From UBA935 sp031555615 (GTDB lineage: Bacteria > Bacillota > Clostridia > Lachnospirales > Lachnospiraceae): a stretch of DNA of 60,824 nt. This document shows positions 17,901-24,995 of this stretch, in pieces (positions within the stretch are counted from its first letter, which is position 1; each line of letters starts with the position of its first letter). The stretch covers positions 1 to 60,824 of the forward strand of contig JAVBUF010000001.1 of the NCBI GenBank assembly GCA_031555615.1. The letters are read 5' to 3'. The translations under genes were made by a program, and so were the position numbers. A model generated the notes under the pieces. That model was given only the letters and a program-made list of their open reading frames with translations. It was not told where the DNA came from and made no database searches.

Positions 17901-20900
17901 GACCCAGCAGGGAATGATTTTTCTGGCCCGGACCAGAGGAATCGCTTCTTATACAGTTACCCTCAGAATACCAATCCAGGGCGTTGCTTTGGCAGAGCTG
18001 CAGAACCGAGTGGACCGGGCAGCCAAACTGCATGATATCTTGCGGGTTGGCTTTGAAGTAAATGAACAGGGCGAAATCATTGGAAGGGTTTACCCTCACC
18101 ACCGGATACCGCTGCATACCAATGTCCTTTCACCGGGGGAAGGGATTGATCCCTTAAAGGACCCGCTGTTAGACCTGACGCTGCTGGATAAAGAGCTGAT
18201 CCTTCGTTACCATCATATTGGGTTGGACGGTTGGAGTATCCGCCTGCTTTTGAAGGAACTGGTGCAAGGCGATTTCCCATCGTCCGCTCCCTCTTTTGCC
18301 GACTTTGCCAACCGGCTGTGGGCCAGCCACCACCGAAAATCAGCGGATGAAGCCTGGTGGAAGCATCATTGCCTGGACACACATACCGTTTTGCTTCTGC
18401 CTCCTGCAGCAGAGGGGAAGTCTGTGCTTGCCAAAACAGAATTTTGTTCTCCGCAATTACTGGAACAGTGTATCTGTGCGGCCAAACAGGCTCATGTTAC
18501 CCCGGCCGCCTTTTTGCTGGCAGCATGGGGCACATTGATCAAAGCTATGGATTCGGAAAATGGAGCAATTCTGATACCTTTTGTGGCTACCTGCCGTACT
18601 GATGACCGATTAATGGGCATGTGTGCCGCAACCTGTCCGCTGCGTTTTTCCGGTACCGGCAAAGAATTTAATGACTTGGCCGAGGAAGTCCAGCTGACCA
18701 TGCTGGATAGTATCCGGCACCTGTTCATCCCGCCGGAAATCCTTACCCGGCTGCCCCGTTATCTGTTTGTTTTTGATGATGGTGAGGACAATCAAACCGC
18801 TCAGGGTGATCAGGATTATGATTTGGTGGTTCAATTTACGGGTCGGGGCAGTATCCTGTACAACCGGACACGAATATCCGGAACCTGGATTGACCGGATT
18901 GCCAGACGGCTTCAGGCCACTCTTACAGAAGCTCTGGAAAACCGCATCTCGGTATTTTTCCCGGGGGAATATCAGCTGGTTACCGACGTTTTCCCCCATG
19001 GCCGTAAGATACCGCTGCAGAATCAAACTGTCAGCCAGGTATTGATCATGGCGGCCCAAAAATATGCCGGCCAAACAGCCTTGGAATTCGGCACAAGCTG
19101 CTGGACCTACCGGGAGCTTTATGAGCTGGCCGGGGAATTGGCCGAAGCCTTACGTAAAAAAGATATTGGTCCCGGTGATATTGTTGCTTTCTGCCTGCCT
19201 CGTAATCAGGAGGGGATTCTGGCACCCTTAGGGATTGTCTTATCCGGCGCTGCTTTTCTGCCGTTAGACCCGGCCTGGCCGGCGGAAAGAAGAGAAGAGA
19301 TTATCCGTGATGCCGGAGCTAAGGCTGTCATCGGTAACGGATTGGTTATTGAAATGACCGGGCGGAAAGGTCAGGTTCCACCGGACAGCATTTATCTGAT
19401 CTATACCTCCGGCACCACCGGAAAGCCCAAGGGGGTTATCCTGCCTCATGCCGCCCTGCTTAACCAGATTGCATGGGCTTTGAACGAGTTTGATTTTCAG
19501 CATACCGATAAGATGCTTCATTATATTGCTTTTACCTTTGACCCCTCGGTCTGGACCATTTTTACCACCCTGGCATCCGGAGCAGCTTTATCCCTGCTGC
19601 CGGAAGATTTGCGGCTGGATCCCGGTTCTGTAGCTGCTTACATCAAAGAACATGCTGTAACCTTATGTACCTTACCGGCGGCGATAGGCGGGGAGGTCCT
19701 GGGAGGGACCGCAGATTCCTGTCTGCGAATGGCCTTTTTAGGCGGAGAATCCCCTAAAAATCTGCCCATCAGAACCACTGGCCTGGAAATCGTCAATTCC
19801 TACGGGCCTACCGAAACCTGTATCAATGCTGCTTTTCGAAGAATGAGTCCACAGGAGCAGGAGACCTGCAATATCGGTGTCCCCATCGCCAACACCTCCT
19901 GCTATGTGCTGGATGCTCATAACCGCCCCTGCCCCACAGGCATTCCGGGGGAATTATGGATTGGCGGCGCCCAGCTTGCCCATGGTTATTTAAACCGCCA
20001 GGAAGAAAACCTCCGGGCCTTTGTGATCCATCCTTTATTCGGCAGACTTTACCGAACCGGGGATTCCGTATTCTGGCAGGAAGACGGAACACTGGAATTT
20101 CTGGGACGCCTTGACCGGCAGGTCAAAATCCGTGGTTATCGGATCGAGCTGGGAGAAATCGAGGCACATTTATGCCGGATACCGGGAATCATCGATGCCA
20201 GGGTCATTCTTCGGGAGGATCTCCTGCACGCTTATCTGATCCGGCAGAATCAGGATGTCTCACTGCCTTCGGAACAAATCAGAGAAATGCTGGCCAAATG
20301 GCTGCCATCTTATTTGATTCCGGCTTCCTTTACCGCCCTTTCGGCCTTTCCACTGACCGAAAACGGCAAGCTGGATTATGCAGCCTTCCCGCTTCCGGAC
20401 TCCATTGAAGACAACGACAGGGACGCTGTGACGGAAGCCTTAACTGAAACGGAGAAGGTGATTGCAGACATCTGGAAAACCGTTCTGCCTCTGGCTCCCG
20501 ATTTTGTTATCCGTCCCGGAGATGATTTTTTCCGGTTAGGCGGGCATTCCCTGCTGCTGTTTCGGGTTACCGGTTTACTCACCGCTGCCGGAATCCATCT
20601 GGACATTCGGAAGTTGATCGAACATCCGGTTCTCAGGGATCTGGCTAAGGAAGTTTTGTGTTCCCAGACGAAAGAGCCTTCTGCTAAGAAAATGCAGAAA
20701 GCAGAAAAAAATACGAAATATCAACAATACATCAATGAAATGAAGGGGCTAAAGCTTGACATCCGGCGGACCTTTCAAAATATTATGATTACCGGCGGTA
20801 CCGGATTTCTTGGCTGCCACCTGATCTATGAATTTTTTAAGGAGACCGATGCTGATATTTATTTGCCCTGCCGCGGGGCAGGTACCCGGATTGGGGATTC

Positions 20901-21819
20901 TCTGCTTTATTATTTCGGCGAAGAAGGGGGGCGGATTGCTGCTTCCAAGCGGCTGCACACTTACACCCTGGATATCTCAAAGGAAGTACCCAACTGCGAC
21001 ATCCCCCTGGATGCTATTTTCCACACAGCCGCGGATGTCCGCCATTATGCACCAGACGAAGAGAGTTACCGGGCCAATGTCACCGCTACCGGTCATATGC
21101 TGGAGCTGACTGACCGACAGGCTGATGCTCTGCTTGTCCATGTTTCCACCACCGGAGCTGCCAATATTCCCTTAATCTGTGAAAATGAGGAGGCTCTGGG
21201 ACCGCCTTTCAACAACAATTACCAGCGGACCAAGCAAGCCGGAGAACAATTGATCCGTGACAGGATCCGAAAGGGTGCGCCCATCTCCATTTTCCGGGTG
21301 GGCAATATCGCTCCTAATCTGGAAACCGGTCGGGCCGCCAGAAGCTGGGAAGGAAACTCCCTGCTGCGGATGACCCGAAATATGTTCCGAACCGGTCTCT
21401 TACCGGAGACTGACGATGCCGTGGGCTACGCTTTTGTGAATGAAACAGCCCGAGCTATTCGGCTGCTGTCTCAGCCGGTGAGCCTGACCGGAAGAACTTT
21501 TCATATTGACAATCCTCACAAGGTAAGATTCAGTGAATTATTTGACCTTGCCGGCCGGGAAGGGATCATCCTGACGGCCGGGGAATTGTCCGCCGCACTG
21601 GGCCGGCTGACCCATTCGGCAAATCCCCACATCAGCCGGTCGGCTTCGGAATATCTGGGCTGGCTTTCCCAGCGCATTCGGGAAAGCCGGGATGCTGATA
21701 TTATCGCCGGTCAACTAAGAATGGACGCCACACTGCTGCTACTAAAGCGGCTTGGCTTTCAGTGGTCACCTGTGACCGCCAAATATATTGCATTTCTTTT
21801 AAAGGAGGATGAACCATGA
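14953..21819 (+). CDS. NRPS 2: C-A-T-C-A-T-reductase (last two modules and reductive release)
   Basis: A 2288-residue synthetase. C1: HHALLDG (about 113). A1: TSGTTGIPKG (541), YGPTE (676), GKIDF (870). T1: LGGNS (923). C2: HHIGLDG (1087). A2: TSGTTGKPKG (1486), YGPTE (1617), GKLDY (1803). T2: LGGHS (1862). The C-terminal thioester reductase has TGGTGFLG for NAD(P)H (1947) and a Y-x3-K catalytic pair in NNYQRTK (near 2090). There is no thioesterase. Pocket residues read by eye: A1 D-G-W-D-V-G-E-I-C-K (two acids, so perhaps a basic amino acid); A2 D-P-W-T-F-G-S-I-N-K (partly like Phe, uncertain). I start at TTG 14953, as GGGAGGA lies 9 bases upstream, just after the NRPS1 stop; the N terminus MKKFRLTPMQEAML then fits a C domain. 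Release as an aldehyde or alcohol is expected. Confidence 0.95.
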   Translation: MKKFRLTPMQEAMLYDGMVSASRYVSAIRYQLPENMDSQQLQMRIDELTARHEMLRTSFYRDEEGVLWQVVAEEISIILQVTDSFSPEQMEISPFDSHLFRLVLMGNELIVVFHHALLDGWSIGIFMAELTASALPAKKASPFGYYIKWLTLRDQFADLLWWKTYLDDECFFSELPKRNNSTAYLRRELSFCLPDSALLRDCAGSLQLTTGHFLQAVWCLLMARLNGGSSVVGCVVSGRSAPVPGLIGMMGMCINTLPLAAKLPGPPESISFAAWVVEWCHQAAEAERHGFCRLSDLVKGPLPHLLTINPAPSGERYRFMDSTAELVTDFDTTITLNEEILVEFAYNGCIYSHETAEKIKSYFINILKAILEGPEIPLEAIPLLADQEMNELTAFSEDTEILKKIEQKTIINFWQDSVLLYGEHPALVYQDEEYTYTHLEELSNRLAAGLGALGVTAETCVAIRLNRSQRYVISELAILKTGGFFLPLDMEWPKERMEAIIRETQPLLVLDEALYEQLLSVESVLISPVLPKPAEAAYMIMTSGTTGIPKGVVVTHRNLAGFCLWAKAHYGWKAGDSCAMVLGFGFDGSLWDIWLPLISGGTLHILDDKIRLNMSALGHYCRSRQITHIDLPVAMAESFREIYQGENALPDLRVMVVGGEEVRKFVSAPYPLSNEYGPTECTICCSRGWLDGEGPISMGTPPPNMHAYILDDWGRLCPEGVTGEAYFSGVQVSRGYYRSPDLTRQRFIANPYGGENQNHRILYRTGDLMKWQQAATGRQLFFMGRTDRQIKINGYRIELEELEHVLQAHPAIAAVTAAIRENSRREKILCAYMVPKTEITPAEIYTFLKKKLPSFMRPVLLSVPEIPLNASGKIDFGRLPLPETEETRPFIPPATEAEKVLLPVVAEVLKVTGIGITHNYLELGGNSIKAMQIAFRLEKAGYTVTAGEIITSESLMELAQKMIPAIPPAKEACGSATTFRPLPTQQGMIFLARTRGIASYTVTLRIPIQGVALAELQNRVDRAAKLHDILRVGFEVNEQGEIIGRVYPHHRIPLHTNVLSPGEGIDPLKDPLLDLTLLDKELILRYHHIGLDGWSIRLLLKELVQGDFPSSAPSFADFANRLWASHHRKSADEAWWKHHCLDTHTVLLLPPAAEGKSVLAKTEFCSPQLLEQCICAAKQAHVTPAAFLLAAWGTLIKAMDSENGAILIPFVATCRTDDRLMGMCAATCPLRFSGTGKEFNDLAEEVQLTMLDSIRHLFIPPEILTRLPRYLFVFDDGEDNQTAQGDQDYDLVVQFTGRGSILYNRTRISGTWIDRIARRLQATLTEALENRISVFFPGEYQLVTDVFPHGRKIPLQNQTVSQVLIMAAQKYAGQTALEFGTSCWTYRELYELAGELAEALRKKDIGPGDIVAFCLPRNQEGILAPLGIVLSGAAFLPLDPAWPAERREEIIRDAGAKAVIGNGLVIEMTGRKGQVPPDSIYLIYTSGTTGKPKGVILPHAALLNQIAWALNEFDFQHTDKMLHYIAFTFDPSVWTIFTTLASGAALSLLPEDLRLDPGSVAAYIKEHAVTLCTLPAAIGGEVLGGTADSCLRMAFLGGESPKNLPIRTTGLEIVNSYGPTETCINAAFRRMSPQEQETCNIGVPIANTSCYVLDAHNRPCPTGIPGELWIGGAQLAHGYLNRQEENLRAFVIHPLFGRLYRTGDSVFWQEDGTLEFLGRLDRQVKIRGYRIELGEIEAHLCRIPGIIDARVILREDLLHAYLIRQNQDVSLPSEQIREMLAKWLPSYLIPASFTALSAFPLTENGKLDYAAFPLPDSIEDNDRDAVTEALTETEKVIADIWKTVLPLAPDFVIRPGDDFFRLGGHSLLLFRVTGLLTAAGIHLDIRKLIEHPVLRDLAKEVLCSQTKEPSAKKMQKAEKNTKYQQYINEMKGLKLDIRRTFQNIMITGGTGFLGCHLIYEFFKETDADIYLPCRGAGTRIGDSLLYYFGEEGGRIAASKRLHTYTLDISKEVPNCDIPLDAIFHTAADVRHYAPDEESYRANVTATGHMLELTDRQADALLVHVSTTGAANIPLICENEEALGPPFNNNYQRTKQAGEQLIRDRIRKGAPISIFRVGNIAPNLETGRAARSWEGNSLLRMTRNMFRTGLLPETDDAVGYAFVNETARAIRLLSQPVSLTGRTFHIDNPHKVRFSELFDLAGREGIILTAGELSAALGRLTHSANPHISRSASEYLGWLSQRIRESRDADIIAGQLRMDATLLLLKRLGFQWSPVTAKYIAFLLKEDEP

Positions 21820-22433
21820 AAACAGAAACAAAAAAAGATGTTTTAACGGAAGGAGCAGAAGCTATGGATGAAACAATCAATGCAACAGAAAGTACCGAAG
21901 AAACTGTGGATGCCACAGTAGAAAATGCCAGTGTTGTTGACCCGAATCAGGTGGATAAGGTGATTCGCAAACACGTTTACGGAGCTATGGGGATTGGTAT
22001 CGTTCCCATGCCTATCCTGAATGTTGCTGCCGTAACCGGGATCCAGCTTGATATGGTACGACAGTTATCAGGCCTTTACGGAATTGCGTTTAAAGAAAAT
22101 CTCGCCAAAAAAATAATTACTGCCGTAATCGGTGCCGGTGCCGGCGTTTTAGCTTCTCCCCTGGTAGAATCCGCCGTAATCGGCATCCCCGTTGTAGGAC
22201 TTCCTCTTGCCGTTGGAACCAAGCCGCTTCTAAACGGTACCGGAACTTATGCTGTGGGCCAGATGTTCGTTACCCATTTTGAAAAAGGCGGTAACTTCTT
22301 AAGTGCCAATTTGGAAGCCATGAAAGAGGATTTTGGAGCTGCCTTGAAAAATTCCCGTGAATGGCTGGGTAATGCCATCAGCGGCAAGAAGGACATGGAA
22401 GAAGCAGCAGATGCGGAAGGCGCAGAAGCATAA
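21816..22433 (+). CDS. DUF697-like membrane protein of the NRPS operon
   Basis: A 205-residue protein. About 45 acidic, Thr/Glu-rich residues come first. A core follows (about 50-165) with VDKVIRKHVYGAMGIG, PMPILNVAAVTGIQLDM and two hydrophobic Gly/Ala/Val stretches, resembling the DUF697 (YcjF-like) family. An acidic C-terminal tail ends it. DUF697 function is not established. The ATG overlaps the NRPS2 stop (ATGA) and has AAGGAGG inside the NRPS2 end, so it is translated as part of the operon. A scaffold or membrane-tethering job next to the SPFH protein is inference. Confidence 0.7.
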   Translation: MKTETKKDVLTEGAEAMDETINATESTEETVDATVENASVVDPNQVDKVIRKHVYGAMGIGIVPMPILNVAAVTGIQLDMVRQLSGLYGIAFKENLAKKIITAVIGAGAGVLASPLVESAVIGIPVVGLPLAVGTKPLLNGTGTYAVGQMFVTHFEKGGNFLSANLEAMKEDFGAALKNSREWLGNAISGKKDMEEAADAEGAEA

Positions 22434-22468
22434 AAATCTATGAAAACACTTACGGCGGTAAACAACTA

Positions 22469-23578
22469 ATGGAAAAAAATAAAGAGAAAAAATGTGGCAC
22501 ACTAAAGAAGAAGCTGGAAGCAAAGCGATTGGAACTGTTGGTTTATTTCCTATTTATGGGAGTCGTAATACTGCTGCTCTGGCCCTTCTTTACAACCACC
22601 ATCGAAGGCGGTTTTGTAGGGGCCTATTACAGCCGATTCTTAGGCGGTACGCTTGAAGATAAATCTTATGGGGAAGGCATTCATTTTGTTTTTCCCTGGG
22701 ATAAGATCATCACCTATGACAGCCGTACGCAGTCAAAGGATTATGCCGTTACGGCCCTGACCAAGGGCGGCCTTAATGTCAATGTAGATATGTCCGTCAT
22801 CTGGTCAATTAAGCGGGAAAAGGTTGGAACCTTACATAAGGATATGGGACCCGATTATGCCATGAAAATCATTGATCCGGCCGTAGTATCGGCAGTCAGA
22901 AGTATTATTGGCGGTTATGAGCAGAGTACCCTGTATGCCGGAAATCCAATCCAGCTTCAGGAGGATGTTCTGGCCCTGCTGAATGAAACCTTAAGCGATG
23001 CCCCTTTTACTCTTCATGTCATACTGGTGCGGCAGGTAAAGTTACCGGAAGATATGGCGCAGGCCATCTCCGATAAGTTCGTTGCCGAGCAAAAGGTCCT
23101 GACCGAGCGGTACCGGGTCCTGGAATCGGTGGAACGTTACAAGCGAAGCTACGTGGATTCGGAAGCTACCCGGCTTTCCCAAAGCATTATTAATGATGGT
23201 ATGAGTGAAGCTTATCTGCGTTATATGGGGATTCAGGCCACTAAAGAGCTGGCTGCCTCCAGTAATGCCAAAATTGTTATTATCGGCGACAAGGATGGGC
23301 TTCCGCTCTTGCTGAATGCCGATAACCTGACCCAATCCGAAACCCTGCCGGAAGGTATTGGCAGTGATGAATATATTGCCGAAGAAGGGGCGCGGACAGA
23401 TACATTTGTTTATACCTATGATCAAATTCAGGAGATGCTTGACAAAATCGATCAAGTCTCAAATGAGCTGGTGGACCGGTTCCCGGAGGCCGACGAGAAC
23501 ATCGGTGATTCCCTGCTGCCGCAGGAAAACAAGGTGCCCAAGGCAAGCATACCGGAGACCGGCGGAGAGGAGGAATGA
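22469..23578 (+). CDS. SPFH/band 7 (prohibitin-like) membrane protein
   Basis: A 369-residue protein with a Lys-rich N terminus, one membrane helix (about 24-45, VYFLFMGVVILLLWPFF) and a band 7 domain (about 45-240). The latter has GGTLEDKSYGEGIHFVFPWDKIITYDSRTQ, here given only as a region, and a helical stretch with YKRSYVDSEATRLSQSII. SPFH proteins form oligomeric membrane scaffolds or microdomains. The C-terminal 90 residues are acidic and of no known type. It follows the DUF697-like gene by 35 bp with only a weak ribosome site and is followed by overlapping genes. An SPFH gene in the middle of an NRPS operon is unusual. Confidence 0.85.
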   Translation: MEKNKEKKCGTLKKKLEAKRLELLVYFLFMGVVILLLWPFFTTTIEGGFVGAYYSRFLGGTLEDKSYGEGIHFVFPWDKIITYDSRTQSKDYAVTALTKGGLNVNVDMSVIWSIKREKVGTLHKDMGPDYAMKIIDPAVVSAVRSIIGGYEQSTLYAGNPIQLQEDVLALLNETLSDAPFTLHVILVRQVKLPEDMAQAISDKFVAEQKVLTERYRVLESVERYKRSYVDSEATRLSQSIINDGMSEAYLRYMGIQATKELAASSNAKIVIIGDKDGLPLLLNADNLTQSETLPEGIGSDEYIAEEGARTDTFVYTYDQIQEMLDKIDQVSNELVDRFPEADENIGDSLLPQENKVPKASIPETGGEEE

Positions 23579-23583
23579 TCGTC

Positions 23584-23778
23584 ATGTTGGAATTATCACT
23601 GATATGCGTATTACTTAGTTTCTTTATCGGATATTTTGGCAGAAATAAGAAAATGGGATTTTGGGGCTACTTTTTTGCCTCCTTGTTTCTCACCCCATTT
23701 ATCGGCATTCTACTGGTTATTGTATCTGATAAAAATAAGGCAAATATGCAAGAAAATACTACTGAAAAGCGGAGATGA
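23584..23778 (+). CDS. Small two-helix membrane protein
   Basis: A 64-residue protein with two hydrophobic helices (LSLICVLLSFFIGYFG and WGYFFASLFLTPFIGILLVIV) joined by a short basic loop and ending in a charged tail. I recognise no family beyond small membrane proteins. ATG 23584 is preferred because AGGAGG lies 10 bases upstream; the in-frame ATG at 23575 is only 1 base from that site. It overlaps the following gene by 4 bp if that gene starts at 23775. It may be a partner of the SPFH protein or of the exporter (inference). Confidence 0.7.
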   Translation: MLELSLICVLLSFFIGYFGRNKKMGFWGYFFASLFLTPFIGILLVIVSDKNKANMQENTTEKRR

Positions 23779-23783
23779 AAACC

Positions 23784-24995
23784 ATGAAATTAAAACCAAT
23801 TTACTATCACGAGCCCGATGTTTACAACATTCCGGGATTTGAACCTCATATTATTGACCGGGATTATCTTACCAAACTGGGGGTTGCCACTATTCCCGAT
23901 GACGATACCATAGAGGGACTGATTCGAGGCTCCCAGTCGTTTATCAAACGTCTGGAAAACAAATCGGTGATTCCTCATGCGGAAGTCACAATTGAAAAAA
24001 TCGACCTGAATTCCGATCTGGAGATTCATAACTATACCCAGCGCTGCCCTACCCTTACTTATGAGGTAAGTCCCGTTAAGGGATGTATGGTGGGGTGCCT
24101 GTACTGTCTGGTTACCGACGGTGTTCATGAACAGCCGCTGGTGGCATATGACAACTATCAGGAACTGCTGCTGCGTTTTATGGAAACCCATAAGGATCAG
24201 GAACATTACTACTACTATTCAGCTAAGACAGAAGCTTTTCAGGAAGCCACCCTGCAGACCGGTATCGCTCATAATATTTTACGGACTTTTGTTGCTCATT
24301 TTGAAAAATATCCGGATTCCAAGGCCCGTCTTTTTATTGCTTCCAAGGCCGGAGTCAAACATCTGCTGGTGGAGCATGAAGGGGAATCCATTCTGGACCT
24401 CTTTAAAAAACTGAAAGGTAAAATGCAGTTCAATACCAGTCTGTCTATTATGCCTGCCCAGCTGCGGACTATTCTGGAGCCCTATTCAGCCCCTACCGAG
24501 GAACGGATGGCAGCCGTCAGACTTTGCCAGGAAAACGGTATATTGGCTAATTCTGCCCTGGTTCAGCCGATTTTCCCTTCCTTCCTGAGCAAAGAGCGGA
24601 CCCGGGAGTTTTTCCAGATGCTGAAAGATCATCATATTGTCAATTTCAAGCCGGAATTTTTAACGGTATGTATGGAAAATTTGGCCTGGATCGGACAGAT
24701 GCTGGGGCACATCGATCCCCAACTGGAACGGGCCATGTATGAGTTTTATCTGGAACCGGAAAATAAGGACCACAAAAAACAAAGAGGACGTACCGCACCT
24801 AACCGGAAATGGTGCCTGGAATGTATTGGCGACTTAATGAAGGATGCCAAAGAATACGGCATTTCCACTTCTATTTGTTATTGGGTACGAAATGAGTTGA
24901 AAATTTCAGAAGAAATGATTCCCATTGTTAATGAAAACGGTTTTCAATGCCTGGGCTACCAACGCCGACTTTTCGAGGACGGTTCTGACCTATGA
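23784..24995 (+). CDS. Radical SAM protein, spore photoproduct lyase-like
   Basis: It has the radical SAM cluster motif C101-x3-C105-x2-C108 (KGCMVGCLYC) and, later, ARLFIASKAGVKHLLVEHEG and a region resembling the SPL/COG1533 pattern (SK-x4-LL-x2-EH then PTEERMAA). SPL family enzymes make a 5'-deoxyadenosyl radical; SPL repairs thymine dimers in spores, but many relatives have unknown substrates. Length is 403 residues. ATG 23784 is chosen, since GGAG lies 9 bases upstream. It overlaps the exporter gene by 4 bp. Its place inside the NRPS operon suggests modification of the peptide or a precursor, rather than DNA repair; this is inference. Confidence 0.82.
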   Translation: MKLKPIYYHEPDVYNIPGFEPHIIDRDYLTKLGVATIPDDDTIEGLIRGSQSFIKRLENKSVIPHAEVTIEKIDLNSDLEIHNYTQRCPTLTYEVSPVKGCMVGCLYCLVTDGVHEQPLVAYDNYQELLLRFMETHKDQEHYYYYSAKTEAFQEATLQTGIAHNILRTFVAHFEKYPDSKARLFIASKAGVKHLLVEHEGESILDLFKKLKGKMQFNTSLSIMPAQLRTILEPYSAPTEERMAAVRLCQENGILANSALVQPIFPSFLSKERTREFFQMLKDHHIVNFKPEFLTVCMENLAWIGQMLGHIDPQLERAMYEFYLEPENKDHKKQRGRTAPNRKWCLECIGDLMKDAKEYGISTSICYWVRNELKISEEMIPIVNENGFQCLGYQRRLFEDGSDL

